A stretch of DNA of 64,000 bases. Origin: Ganoderma boninense. Taxonomy: Eukaryota > Basidiomycota > Agaricomycetes > Polyporales > Polyporaceae. Made by a program: the position numbers and the translations under genes. The notes beneath the pieces are model-generated. The model searched no databases. It saw only the letters and a list, made by a program, of their open reading frames with translations, and had not been told where the DNA came from. This document shows, piece after piece, positions 11,780 to 23,951 of this stretch. The stretch's first letter is position 1. Every line of letters begins with the position of its first letter. The stretch spans positions 3,072,100 to 3,136,099 of the forward strand of contig CM035306.1 of assembly GCA_002900995.3 (NCBI GenBank). Reading direction: 5' to 3'.

Positions 11780-12130
11780 CTATCCAGATTTCGAGATGCT
11801 ATTCACACTGGACAAACTAGACGTAATGAGCCTTCGTGCAGAAACGTGGATGATAACAGAAGCACACGCACGGCAGCTTCACGGGGTTGGGACTTCCGTC
11901 GTCAAGCTTAATAACGACATAGCGAAGACCCTGGTCGTGGTGTCAGCATCCAAGGCTTTGGCATGTGAAGGAGCAACGCGCTCACCTCGATGGTCTCGGT
12001 GTTCTGAACAGTGCCGGTGCGAGTCTTGCCACACTCGAGGAAGAACACGCGCGTCCCGATCTGACAGGAGGGGTTAGACGATGGGCGGGTGTGGAGCCAA
12101 GCGTGAACGACCTACAGGGAATGGGTCCAT
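11780..12130 (-). CDS. 61-residue small protein, SH3/KOW-like beta barrel suspected
   Basis: Four tiny exons, 12130-12116, 12060-11986, 11930-11872 and 11816-11780, join in phase into a 61-residue protein starting MDPFP-IGTRVFFLE and ending SSVNSISKSG. Each of the three introns is exactly 55 bp, with donors GTAGGT, GTGAGC and GTGCGT and acceptors TGTCAG, CCAG and CTAG. The core alternates short beta strands and turns: GTRVFFLE, GTVQNTE, LRYVVIKLDDGS, VKLPLSSV. That pattern resembles small SH3-like or KOW/Tudor-type barrels, and I have the impression of similar short hypothetical proteins in other Agaricomycetes, but I cannot name a family. No signal peptide, no cysteine motif (one Cys), no membrane segment. 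The splice pattern and periodicity make chance unlikely; the function is unknown. Confidence 0.62.
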
Positions 12131-13087
12131 TAGTGTCACGCACAGTGGGACAACGGGTGGTGGGGTATGGCGTACCTACAAACATCCTGGTCTTCTTTAT
12201 ACACTGTGTGGCCGAGGGGAAGGATGAGGATCTGGAGTAGCTGGATGACCCGTTTTTGTACGAGGAGGCAGGCGTTCACGTTCATATTCCAGAGGGGTGC
12301 GTTGTAAAGGGGAGCCCATATTTTTGGCGGATGAGTTACCTGAATGGGCGGATACATATAATATGTATGTGAAAAGGACTTGGGGTCCAGGCGGCCGCCG
12401 GAAGTGAGCAGATCATACTTGGAGAAGTTGATGGGAGACAAGGGGTACGCGTAAGTCAGGAGATGGGAGGCAGTTGGGGTCCAGAACAAAGGATGGGAAG
12501 AGGAGGGCTAAGGTGAATTTTCGCTTCGCGGGATGGGGGAAAGAGACCGGCGCAAGGGGGCAGAAGGCGTGATCAAGAGGATATTAGTTACCTTAAGCGC
12601 AACACACGCGGTGTGGACACGACCACCGGCTCGCCGAGAGGTTGAATGCCGCTTACCTGGCCGCAAGATGATAAGCTTAGCCGTGGACGGCACCTGTGCC
12701 ATGCCAGGGAACCGCTTCCCATTCAGCTTTGGGGTGCGAGCTCAGCCATCGACACTCTGAATCGACGACGGAGAGAAGCTTCCTGGGGAAACCCTGGACC
12801 TAAAGCGAAAATGATTGGGCGAGAAAGGAGAGATCAGTGAAGGCAAAACGCAACAAGAGTGCCATTGAGCGGAAGAGGGGACGCCAGGCTTGGGACACAA
12901 GGATGCTGGCTCGAACGACCGGCGCAGCGCACATCAGTGCATGCACGCTTACGTAAGCCAACGGGGCTCTGGCCCCGGCTTCCGAATCGGAAAGGACGCA
13001 AGTTCCCTCAGCCCGCCTCGTCGTTCGGTGATGCCTGTCCAGTCCTCCTCCTCTCGATCCGCTGCCGCAACCACTGCGCGCACGGAC
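12131..13087. other. Intergenic region with unexplained open minus-strand segments
   Basis: Between the small gene and LST8 (divergent). The minus strand holds an open segment (12136-12489) containing VLPLGHTVYKEDQ-like text and another at 12508-12702 beginning MAQVPSTAKL, separated by splice-like signals (donors at about 12654 and 12339). They may be leader exons of the small gene or an unrecognised gene. I recognise no family and do not call a CDS. The right end holds the LST8 promoter and 5' leader. Confidence 0.4.
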
Positions 13088-14639
13088 ATGTCTGTCATCC
13101 TCGTAACCGGTTCCTACGACCACGAGATCCGCTTTTGGGAAGCCTGGAGCGGCATATGTTCCAGGACCATACCCAGGGCTGCTGAATCTGGCGTGAGGCA
13201 CCCGTTCATCATGTGCGTCCCCAACATCCCGTTCACATCCCTATTGCATCGTGTCCAAACAGCAAGTCAACCGTTTAGCGATATCCCCTGAGTAAGCTGT
13301 TCCCTTGGTCGCCCTTTCGTCGTGCGTTCCTTATGCGATCATCCATTGGGTCTTAGCAAACGACTCCTCGCCGCTGCCATACACAAAAAAGCATACATTT
13401 ATGAGATCGCAACTGCGCCGTCTGCAGGTCCGGTGCGTTAAGCTCTCTGACTAGAACTCGCCGTCTGTTCATTTCCCGGATATACGTACTTGCAGGTAGC
13501 GATCTTTGAAGGCCACAACGGAAATATCACAGCCGTGTGCTTCCACAGCGAAGGCAAATGGTTGGTGACCGGCAGTGAGGACGGGACGATCAAAATCTGG
13601 GATCTCCGGTATGTGCCGCTGCTTTGTCCTGCCGTTCTGATGACTCAGAACGTTCGAGGGGGTCTTCCAATACAGAAGTAGCAGCCATCTCCATCGCAAT
13701 TACGACAACGAGGCTCCTGGTATGACGACTTTTCAGTGTCATCCGCCCTCCGACGACCGCTGATGCCCTTGTGCCCTGCAGTGAACGATGTGGTGGTTCA
13801 CCCCAACCAGGGTGAGCTCATTTCCTGCGACCAGGCGGGACGAATCAAGCAATGGGACCTGTCGGAGAACATCTGCACCCATGAACTGGTTCGTCTGTCT
13901 CAAAGCTGTCGATCCTCGTGGCCTTCATTGAACAAGAGCCCAGACACCCGGAGGAGATACTCCGATGCGTTCTATCAGCCTAGCTTCTGACGGGTCCTGC
14001 CTCGTCGCGGGCAGCGTGAAGGTAGGGGCGAGGGGGCCGCTCGTACATAATGAGAATCGATATGCTAATTGATGTTGCGCGTAGGGCAAGTGCTATGTAT
14101 GGAAGATCAACGACGAACGATCCGATCTGCCAAGATTCCAGGCCGTCACTATGTTCCAAGCCCACACCAAGTACCTTACACGGCTGCTTTTGAGCCCTGA
14201 TGTCAAGTAAGCCTTCATTGGCGCTTCTGCCTCAGCCACTTCCGATGACGACGGGCTCTCCAGGTATCTTGCAACATGCTCTGCTGATCATACTGTCAAG
14301 ATCTGGTCGATTTCAACGAACTACGAATTCAAACTTGAGAAGACGATGCAAGGACATCAACGCTGGGTCTGGGACTGTGCATTTAGCGCCGACTCGGCGT
14401 ATTTAGTGACAGGTGTGTCGTGGTGCATTGAACATTGATGAGTTCTATCCCTAACATTTGTACGTACAGCATCCTCGGACCACACCGCTCGGCTGTGGGA
14501 CATGTCAACGGGGGAGACAGTACGACAATACAACGGACATCAGAAAGGTTCGGAAGTTGTACGGTCGCAAGTTGACTTTCACTGACACTTGTTCTCACCA
14601 GCGGCGGTGTGTTGTGCGCTGCACGACGGGGCGGGCTAG
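13088..14639 (+). CDS. LST8: LST8, WD40 subunit of TOR complexes 1 and 2
   Basis: Predicted 310-residue seven-bladed WD40 propeller that binds the TOR kinase domain and stabilises it; growth control in response to nutrients. Eleven exons close in phase: 13088-13192, 13263-13291, 13357-13432, 13496-13608, 13682-13719, 13782-13888, 13944-14021, 14085-14206, 14264-14412, 14470-14547 and 14602-14639. Diagnostic segments shared with yeast Lst8 are [69 protein letters not shown] and the ending AAVCCAL. Length matches yeast (303) and human (326). An in-frame ATG at 13031 would add 19 Ser/Ala-rich residues. I prefer 13088 because the family starts at MSVILV. Blades are interrupted by ten introns of 54-73 bp. 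Confidence 0.95.
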
Positions 14640-16401
14640 TTTTGCACCCCGTTCTCCTCGTGTCGCGAGCATGCAGAGAATTTACGCTGTGGTGGACGGG
14701 CCCTTTGTCTGGGTATTCTGCTGGGAAGGCAAAAAAGACCTAATCTGGCAGAGGTTTTTGACCACGGTTCCGTTAAGTTTATCTTCGAGAACGATCTCTG
14801 GTACGTCACCGTAGACTCGCGTCAAGACTTCTTTCGCCAATGCTCCTCAGCACGAGTTGTTCTAGGCTACGCTCCGCACAGACTCTTCCGAGGTGGGTGG
14901 GAGCAGCCCGATTCAAGGCATGCGGGACGAATGAGAAAGGGCAGCATTTTAACACAATGTGCAAGCCAGAGTTCGATCTGATGGAACCGTTCCCTGATGG
15001 CGATCTGGTATACATATTATACACGCGTGGCTAGAAGGCAGCCACAGCTTGATCATCCTGTCGCCTGACCGATGTCGAGAATCGGGGGCGCACGAAATGA
15101 GCATCGCGTCACCCCGAACAACGTACTTGCTGACGCTCCGTGGACTCCCACCGGCACCCGAGCGTTGTGTAGTAGGCCGACGCCTATGTGAGGTTTATGG
15201 CGCACATACCGGGCTCATGTCGCGCATCTCGGGTCTGTGTCGAGCAGTTGGTCTTCCCCAGGTTTGTGCCGGGATGAAGTGGTGGGAACGTACTTCGGCA
15301 GACTTGAGCAAAAAATCCGAGGCTTTCTGATACCAGGGTACTGGAATCATCCCAGCAGCGGTTGCTTCGCCGAGGCAATCACTATTCGTCCGCGTAGCGG
15401 GATGCAGAGTCTTATAGAGCTGATCCTAGAGGCGAAGTCCGACAAGAATTCCTCCGAGGACCGAGGCACGGTGCTGCTTCTATGTGATCGGAAGGTCTTC
15501 ATCCCACCGCTGGGCGCTGAACTCCCGAGTTCGAGATGTAAGCGTCATGGTTGCGATTCAAGGGCATCTAGAGTCCGGATACTTGGCAGGAGGATGTGGA
15601 GAACAGCCTGATGATAGGACAGCAGGTACAAAGTGGCCAACATCGTGATCGCTGAAGACCGGCAGAGGCGGCAGCTGACGTTGTAGGACGGAGCCGTGTT
15701 GTGGCGTCGAATTGGCGTCCCAGGGACATCCGGCGGCATAAAGCGATCGGCGGCCCGCGAAGAGTCGGGACTAGGTCGATTTTGCTGAATCCAGTGGCCC
15801 TCCAACACAAGCAAGCGCAATGAGGTAGTTAGAGTTGGGGGGACAGAGATGAACGAGCGAGACCGGGCGATGCCCACGGACCACGGGGACTGTGGGATGT
15901 GGACGTGGACGGTCAATGCGGAGGGAGGGCCGGGGCTGCACGTCACGGGAGGTGGGGAGGATGTCCGGCGGGGTTCCGCGTGAAAAAACTGGCGCGATGG
16001 GCTGGAGGCACGGGATAATGAGGAGACTGTGGCCAATTTGATGTGGATTATATCTCTGGGGGCTGTGATTGGCGCATCTGGTGATAAGATGGGGGCGGGG
16101 GGCGCCTGGAGAGGGGGATTAGCCAGCGGAGGGCCGGGGAGAGGAGGCGCGCGGTGCTAGACGGCGGCAGACCCCACTGGCACTGAGTCTGACTCCATCC
16201 TGACTCTGACTTTGCACCCAGTCCTCAGCCTCGCCCGCCAGAAATTTGCTTCTTGGCCCAGTGCGACGTCCTGCAGCCTTCTGTCGCTCTTGCATCCAAT
16301 CCACCACCACCCACCATCTCTCCTTCACAGCGCACCCCACACGCCCGCATTTCCCCGTCCTCATCTGCCGCTTAGATCCGCCCGCCCCGCTATCGCGTTC
16401 T
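14640..16401. other. Intergenic region upstream of GLT1
   Basis: About 1.8 kb following LST8. Two plus-strand open segments look partly protein-like (14840-15034, ending FPDGDLVYILYTRG; and 15237-15611) but have no recognisable family or clear splice partners. The final 200 bp before the GLT1 start are C/T-rich (for example 16209-16400), as is common upstream of well-expressed fungal genes. Confidence 0.45.
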
Positions 16402-19400
16402 ATGGCTATCGTTGATTGCCACACAGATCCCTCCTGCCTTTACAAGTCTCAGCCTGTCTCTCAGATTGATACGCAAAATGGATTCAACACAGTCCAACGC
16501 GACCCGACGTCATGGGACGCCTCCCTCCCAGCCAACCAGGGCCTCTACATAAACGACCTCGAGAAGGACGCCTGCGGTGTCGGCTTTATCTGCCACATCA
16601 AGGGCGACCAGAGCCACAAAATCGTCTCAGATGCACGCCAGCTCCTCTGCGCCATGACCCATCGTGGCGCCACTGGCGCAGACAGCCGCGACGGCGATGG
16701 TGCGGGTGTTATGACCGGCATTCCCCACTCCTTCTTCAAGAGGGAGGCCGAACGCGAGATCGGCTGTGAGCTTCCAGAGGCTGGCCAATACGCTGTCGGC
16801 AACGTCTTCTTCAAGGCAAACAACCCCGTCGGCCTCCAACAGCAGCAGGCTATTTTCTCCAAGATCGCCGCCGATTTGGGACTCCGCGTCCTCGGCTGGA
16901 GGGAGGTTCCCACCGATGGCACCATCCTGGGGCCCGCGGCCGCAAGTAAAGAGCCCGCGATCCTTCAGCCTTTCGTCGTCCTTCGTTCGCACTATGGTGA
17001 AGGCAACACCAACCGCAGCGGTCCGTTTGATGCCAAGCTCTTTGAGTGTCAGCTCTATATCCTCCGCAAGCACGCGACGCACACCATGTTGGTCCCCTTT
17101 CATTATTATCACTGTTTGAACCTTAGCTTAAGCCACCGGACCTTACCTTCTCTATGAAGTTCGCTCTCGAAGGGGTTCTACATCTGTTCCCTGTCGTCCA
17201 AGAACATCGTCTACAAGGGTCAGCTCTCGCCCCCGCAGGTGTATAACTACTACCACGACTTGAACCATGTGCTCTATCGGGCGCACTTCGCTCTCGTCCA
17301 CTCCCGCTTCTCGACCAACACCTTCCCCAGCTGGGACCGTGCGCAACCCATGAGGTGGGCTGCACACAATGGTGAGCCTTCACCGCATACATGCATATGA
17401 GGCTGCGTTGATTGACCTTTGCACCGCTCCTAGGCGAGATCAACACCCTTCGCGGGAACAGGAACTGGATGCGTGCTCGTGAGGGCGTGCTCTCCTCGTC
17501 GCAGTTCGGAGACCAGCTTGATCTCCTATACCCTATCATCGAGTCGGGCGGTTCTGATTCTGCCGCCTTCGACAACGTGCTTGAGCTGCTCGTTGTGAAT
17601 GGTGTCTTGACCCTCCCCGAGGCCGTCATGATGCTTATCCCTGAGGCGTGGCAGGGCAACGAGATCATGGAGCCCGAGAAGAAGGCCTTCTACAACTGGG
17701 CCGCTTGTCTTCAGGAGCCTTGGGACGGCCCTGCTCTCTTCACATTCAGTGACGGTCGGTACTGTGGTGCCAACCTCGACCGTAACGGTCTGCGCCCTTG
17801 TCGCTACGTCGTTACCAACGAGGACATCATTGTATGCGCCTCCGAAGTCGGCGCCGTATACATCCCTCCTGAGAAGGTCATCCAGAAGGGTCGTCTCAAG
17901 CCTGGACGCATGCTCCTCGTCGACACCGAGGAAGGTCGCATTGTCGACGACAAGGAGTTGAAGCGCACGACTGCACGGAAGCAAAACTTCGCGTCCTGGA
18001 TCGAGACGAACCTGCTCAACGTGCCCTCGATCGTGAAGCGCGTCCAGCGTGCGACCTCGGTTGACCCGTCGATCGACCACTACACTCTGAGCACTGATCC
18101 CAAGCTGCTAGCGTTCGGTTACACCGTCGAACAGCTCAACCTGCTCATGCTTCCCATGTTCACAGACGGCAAGGAGGCTCTCGGCTCCATGGGCAACGAC
18201 GCACCTCTCGCTGCCATGTCCACTCAGTGCCGCCTCATCTATGACTACTTCAGGCAGCTCTTCGCGCAGGTCACCAACCCTCCGATTGACCCCATCCGCG
18301 AGTCGATCGTCATGTCGCTCGAGTGCTATGTCGGTCCCGAGGGGAACCTCCTCGAGATGAACCCTCAGCAGTGCCACCGCATCCTCCTCCCTTCCCCTAT
18401 CCTGTCACTTGAGGAGATGAACGCCATGAAAAACTTGAAGCACGCGTACGCTAGCTGGCCCTCCCGCACCATCGATATGACCTTCCCCAAGGAGTTCGGC
18501 TTGCCGGGCTATAAGCTTGCGCTCGAGCGCGTCTGCTCCGAGGCGACGCAGGCCATCGACGACGGTGTGAAGGTCATCGTCCTTTCTGATCGCGAGATTG
18601 GGCCCACGCGTGTGGCGCTCTCTGCTCTCATCGCGTGCGGTGGCGTCCACCACCACCTCGTCGCCCAAAAGAAGCGTGCAAAGGTCGCGCTCATGATTGA
18701 GACTGCCGAGGCGCGTGAGGTTCACCACCTCTGCGTCCTTCTTGGCTATGGTGCCGACGCGATCTGCCCATGGCTGACGATGGAGTCCATCCACAAGGTC
18801 ATCCGTGAGGGATTGTAAGTGCCCACAATTGACGCGTCTTTCAAACCTTCTCTCACGGCTGGTTTCTGTTCACAGGGTCAAGGACGACAAGACGCTCGAC
18901 GACCTGATGGCCAATTACCGTCACTCCGTCGATGGGGGTATCCTCAAGGTGATGTCCAAGATGGGGATCTCTACCCTCCAGTCGTACAAGGGCGCGCAAA
19001 TTTTCGAAGCTCTTGGCTTGCACACCGAAGTGATCGAGAAGTGCTTCGTTGGAACCGCGAGCCGTGTGCAGGGTGCGACTTTTGATCTTCTAGCGATGGA
19101 CGCGTTCGAGATGCATGAACGTGGCTGGCCTTCGCGTGAGACCGTGCTTCCCCCTGGGATGCCGGAGTCGGGAGAGTATCACTGGCGTTCCGGAGGAGAG
19201 GCGCACATTAACGACCCGTCCGGCATCGCCAATCTGCAGGATGCCGTCCGGGAGAAGAACCAGCGTGCGTACGATGCATACGCGGCCAATGCGAACGAGC
19301 AGACCAAGGCGGTTCATCTCCGCGGCATCCTCGACTTCCGTTACGAGAACGCAGCTTCGATCCCGATCGAGCAGGTTGAGCCCTGGAACGAGATCGTGCG

Positions 19401-22400
19401 CCGTTTCGTCACTGGTGCGATGTCGTACGGCTCGATCTCAATGGAGGCGCATTCGACGCTTGCCGTCGCGATGAACCGCCTCGGGGGCAAGTCGAACACG
19501 GGCGAGGGTGGCGAGGACGCGGAGCGCTCCCAGCCGCTCGCCAACGGCGACACGATGCGCTCCGCGATCAAGCAGGTCGCGTCGGGGCGGTTCGGTGTCA
19601 CATCCAACTATCTCGCGGACGCTGACGAGCTCCAGATCAAGATGGCACAAGGCGCGAAGCCTGGAGAGGGAGGCGAGCTGCCCGGACACAAGGTGTCGAC
19701 TTCCATCGCGCGCACGCGGCACTCGACCGCAGGCGTCGGGCTCATCTCGCCCCCACCGCACCACGACATTTACTCCATCGAGGATCTCAAGCAGCTCATT
19801 TACGACCTGAAGTGCTCGAACCCCCGTGCTCGCGTGTCTGTTAAGCTTGTGTCTGAGGTTGGCGTCGGGATCGTCGCAAGCGGTGTGGCCAAAGCCAAGG
19901 CAGACCACATCCTCATTTCCGGTCACGACGGAGGAACTGGTGCATCTCGATGGACCGGTATCAAGTATGCTGGTCTCCCATGGGAGCTTGGTCTCGCCGA
20001 GACCCATCAGACCCTTGTCCTCAACGACCTTCGTGGGCGTGTCACCGTCCAAACCGACGGGCAGCTGCGTACCGGACGTGACCTTGCCATCGCGTGTTTG
20101 CTTGGTGCCGAGGAATGGGGCTTCGCGACGACCCCACTCATTGCCATGGGTTGCATTATGATGCGTAAATGTCATCGTAAGTTGAAGTTCCTGCATTGCG
20201 CTTGAGAGCATCACAATGCTGACTCTATTTTACAGTGAACACCTGCCCCGTCGGTATCGCCACACAAGATCCTCAGCTCCGTGCGAAGTTCGCTGGTCAG
20301 CCTGAACAGGTTATCAACTTCTTCTACTACACCGCGGAGGATCTTCGCCGCTACATGGCTAAGCTTGGGTTCCGGACCATCAACGAGATGGTTGGGCGCG
20401 CAGACATGCTCAAGGTCGACGAGAAGCTCCGCACGCCGAAGACTGCGCACCTCGATCTGAGCGCTATCCTCAAGCCTGCTTGGCAGATGCGCCCTGGTGC
20501 TGCCACTTACCGTGTACGTGCGCAGGACCACAAGCTCTACATCCGCCTCGACAACAAGTTTATCGACGAGGCTGAGCCGGCGCTGACGAGCGGCCTTCCC
20601 GTCCACGTCGAGTGTGACGTAACCAACACCGATCGTGCCCTCGGAACCTCGCTGTCGTACAAGGTGTCGAAGCTGTATGGCGAGGAGGGCCTTCCTAAGG
20701 ACACCATCCACATCCGCATGCGTGGTTCTGCCGGCCAGTCGCTCGGTGCCTTCCTGGCGCCCGGTATCACCATCGAGCTTGAGGGCGACGCCAACGATTA
20801 CGTCGGCAAGGGCTTGTCCGGTGGCCGTCTCATCGTGTACCCGCCCAAGCAGTCGACGTTCAAGGCGGAAGAAAACATCATCATTGGCAACGTCTGCTTG
20901 TATGGCGCCACCTATGGAGAGGCCTTCATCCGTGGTATCGCCGCTGAGCGTTTCGCAGTCCGTAACTCGGGTGCGATGGCCGTCGTCGAGGGTACCGGCG
21001 ACCATGGTTGTGAGTACATGACCGGCGGTCGTGTCGTCGTCCTGGGCAGCACTGGTCGCAACTTCGCTGCCGGTATGAGCGGCGGTATCGCGTACGTCCT
21101 CGACACTGCGCACACGTTCGCGTCGAAGGTCAACATGGAGATGGTCGAGCTCGGCAAGGTCACCGACCCCAAGGAGATTGCTGAGCTCCGTGGCCTCATC
21201 GAGGACCATCGTCACTACACCGGCTCAGAGGTCGCGGACCGCGTCCTCCACGACTTCCACCACCTCCTCCCCCTCTTCGTCCGTGTCATGCCTCATGACT
21301 ATAAGCGTGTGCTTGAGGAGCAGGCCGTCAAGGTCAAGGAAGAGAGGATGCGTCAGAGCGTTATTGACCTCATCCCTTCGCGCACCGCCAGCCAAGTCGA
21401 CCTTGCATCGGAGGGCCTCGAGGACCTGCTCCTTCCCAAGGAGCCGCCTTCGCGCATGAGCCGTGCCAGCTCCCGCATGCGCCACGAGCCTGCCGTTGGC
21501 GATCTCGAAGACTCACTGGTCGACGAAGCGACGACGAAGAACCGCCTCAACAAGCTCGACAAGACGCGTGGCTTCATGAAGTATAAGCGTCTGACGGAGA
21601 CTTACCGTCCCCCCCGCAAGCGGGTCAAGGACTGGAGGGAGATCTCTTCCCGTCTCACCGAGGACGAGCTCAAGTACCAGTCGGCGCGATGCATGGACTG
21701 CGGTGTTCCGTTCTGCCAGTCTGATACCGGCTGCCCGATTTCGAACGTCATCCCCAAGTGGAACGACCTTGTGTTCAAGAACCAGTGGCACGATGCGCTC
21801 AACCGTCTGCTGATGACGAACAACTTCCCCGAGTTCACCGGTCGTGTCTGTCCTGCGCCTTGTGAGGGTGCATGCGTGCTCGGGATCAACGAGCAACCTG
21901 TCGGTATCAAGAGCATTGAGTGCGCGATCATCGACAAGGTACGAGCTTTTCCTCTCTCACTGCTCTCTCGCTCTCTTAACTCGATATTTTCAGGGCTTCG
22001 AGATGGGTTGGATGTCTCCCAAGATCCCCCAGTTCCGCACTGGAAAGAGGGTCGCTATAATCGGCTCTGGTCCTGCTGGTCTCTCGGCGGCGGATCAGCT
22101 CAACAAGGCGGGCCACTGGGTCACCGTATACGACCGCAACGACCGCATCGGCGGTCTCCTCATGTACGGTATTCCCAACATGAAGCTCGACAAGTCGGTC
22201 GTCCAGCGCCGCGTTGACCTCATGGCGGCCGAGGGCGTCACCTTCGTCACCAACACCTTTGTGGGCAAGGACGTCGACGCCAACGACCTCCGCGAAGAGA
22301 ACGACGCTGTCATCTTTGCAACTGGCGCGACCTGGCCTCGTGACCTGAAGATTCCGAACCGCCAGGTCGATGGCATCCACTTCGCGATGGAGTTCCTCCA

Positions 22401-23284
22401 GCTGAACACCAAGTCCCTCCTCGACTCGGAGCTCCAGAACGGCAACTACATCTCCGCCAAGGGCAAGGACGTTATCGTCATCGGTGGTGGTGACACTGGC
22501 AATGACTGTATCGGGACGTCGATGCGCCACGGCGCCAAGTCGGTCACGAACTTCGAGCTCCTGCCCAAGCCCCCGCAGGGCCGCGGCCGCGACAACCCCT
22601 GGCCTCAGTGGCCGCGCATCTTCCGGACGGACTACGGCCACACCGAAGTCGCGGCGCACTTTGGGAATGACCCGCGCGAGTACTGCATCTCGACGAAGGA
22701 CTTCGTCGTCGACGACGACGGAAAGCTCAAGGGTCTCAACACCGTTCGCGTCGAGTGGACGAAGGACAGTGGCGGGCGCTGGAAGATGGAGGAGGTTCCC
22801 GGCTCCGAGAAGTTCTTCCCCGCGCAGCTGGTCTTCCTTGCTCTGGGTTTCCTGGGCCCTGAGGCCGAGGTTCTCAAGTCGCTTGGCCTGAAGCAGGATG
22901 CCCGCAGCAACATCCAGACCCCGGTGAACGTATGTGTCCTGTCTCTGCCCGCTTCTGATTCTACGCGCTGACGTGAGTACCTATTTCTGCAGAAATACTC
23001 GACGAATGTCGAGGGTGTGTTCGCGGCGGGTGACTGCCGCCGTGGTCAGTCGCTCATTGTTTGGGGTATTCAGGAGGGTCGTCGCTGTGCTGCCGAGGTC
23101 GACGCCTGGTTGAGCAACGGCGCGACCCGCCTGCCCTTCGACGGTGCTATCAAGACGAGGGTGAGTGCTTCTCATTCATGGGTATGACCGCTGTCATGTC
23201 TCACATCACATTCTGCAGACCTTCATCCCTCCCCAGAGCTCACTCACCGCTGGTGGCGCACAAGCCATCACGGTCGAGGCCTGA
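16402..23284 (+). CDS. GLT1: Glutamate synthase (NADH-dependent GOGAT)
   Basis: Single-chain fungal glutamate synthase, 2150 predicted residues (yeast Glt1 about 2145); makes two glutamates from glutamine and 2-oxoglutarate. Eight exons close in phase: 16402-17087, 17160-17371, 17434-18814, 18876-20176, 20236-21938, 21994-22929, 22993-23160 and 23219-23284. Domains in order: class II glutamine amidotransferase whose nucleophile is Cys58 (KDACGVGF), so about 57 residues form a cleaved propeptide; central domain; FMN-binding synthase domain with the 3Fe-4S cysteines in CHLNTCPVG; the glycine-rich GXGXG domain; then the beta-subunit-like part with 4Fe-4S cysteines in [21 protein letters not shown] motif [15 protein letters not shown] and NAD motif [11 protein letters not shown]. 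The first intron (17088-17159) has a weaker donor, GTTGGT. All cofactors' ligands are present. Confidence 0.97.
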
Positions 23285-23951
23285 AGCTAAGGTTCTCTCC
23301 AGCGTTGTTCATCTGTCTCCGTTTCCAGTTTTGATTTTCTGCTACCATGCAAGCCCGCACTGTATGCATACACATCTCCTCATCTTCATTACCTTCCCAA
23401 TTATCTTTCTTCTGGTCTTGATCTTCATTTGCATTACCTTCATCCATGTTCCTAGACGTGGTGGTTCAGCTCATCGCAGTCGTTTTGTTTTTGTTTACTT
23501 TCAACGCTCGAGAGTGTACGTTCGCGGAGAAGTGTACCCGGAACAAAGTACAGTACTATTACGCGCGTCCATGGCTACATCGTTATCGTCGCCGAGTCGA
23601 TTCTGTACCCAATGTATCATGAAACCTCTGTATAATAGCATCCACGTTCAACCGTTTTGTCAGAGTCCGCGACATGCTTGGTCACGCAAACTGCAAGTCT
23701 TGGCAAAATTGGTGCGTGCTTCAATTGCTAAGTGGATTGTATGTAGGATACAGGCTACAAAAGATGCAAAGAGATCTATCATCGGTATATAAAGCGAAGG
23801 GTAACCTGGTCATAATGAGTCAATAAGTGATAGATACATGAGCATCGAGGCAGAATGCTAAGTTCTACAGTAGTTCGTTACCAGACATGAGCGCAAAAGC
23901 GATTAGCACACCGGACAGAAAAGAACGCAGTCGCACAGCGACACGTTCGGG
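23285..23951. other. Convergent 3' region of GLT1 and ECO1
   Basis: 667 bp between two stop codons facing each other. T-rich just after GLT1 and more AT-rich than the genes, as expected for 3' untranslated regions and polyadenylation signals. No gene seen. Confidence 0.6.

Noticed and set aside
15237..16036. Open frames on both strands upstream of GLT1
   Set aside because: Overlapping in antisense, no motif and no consistent start or splice sites; treated as promoter/intergenic DNA.
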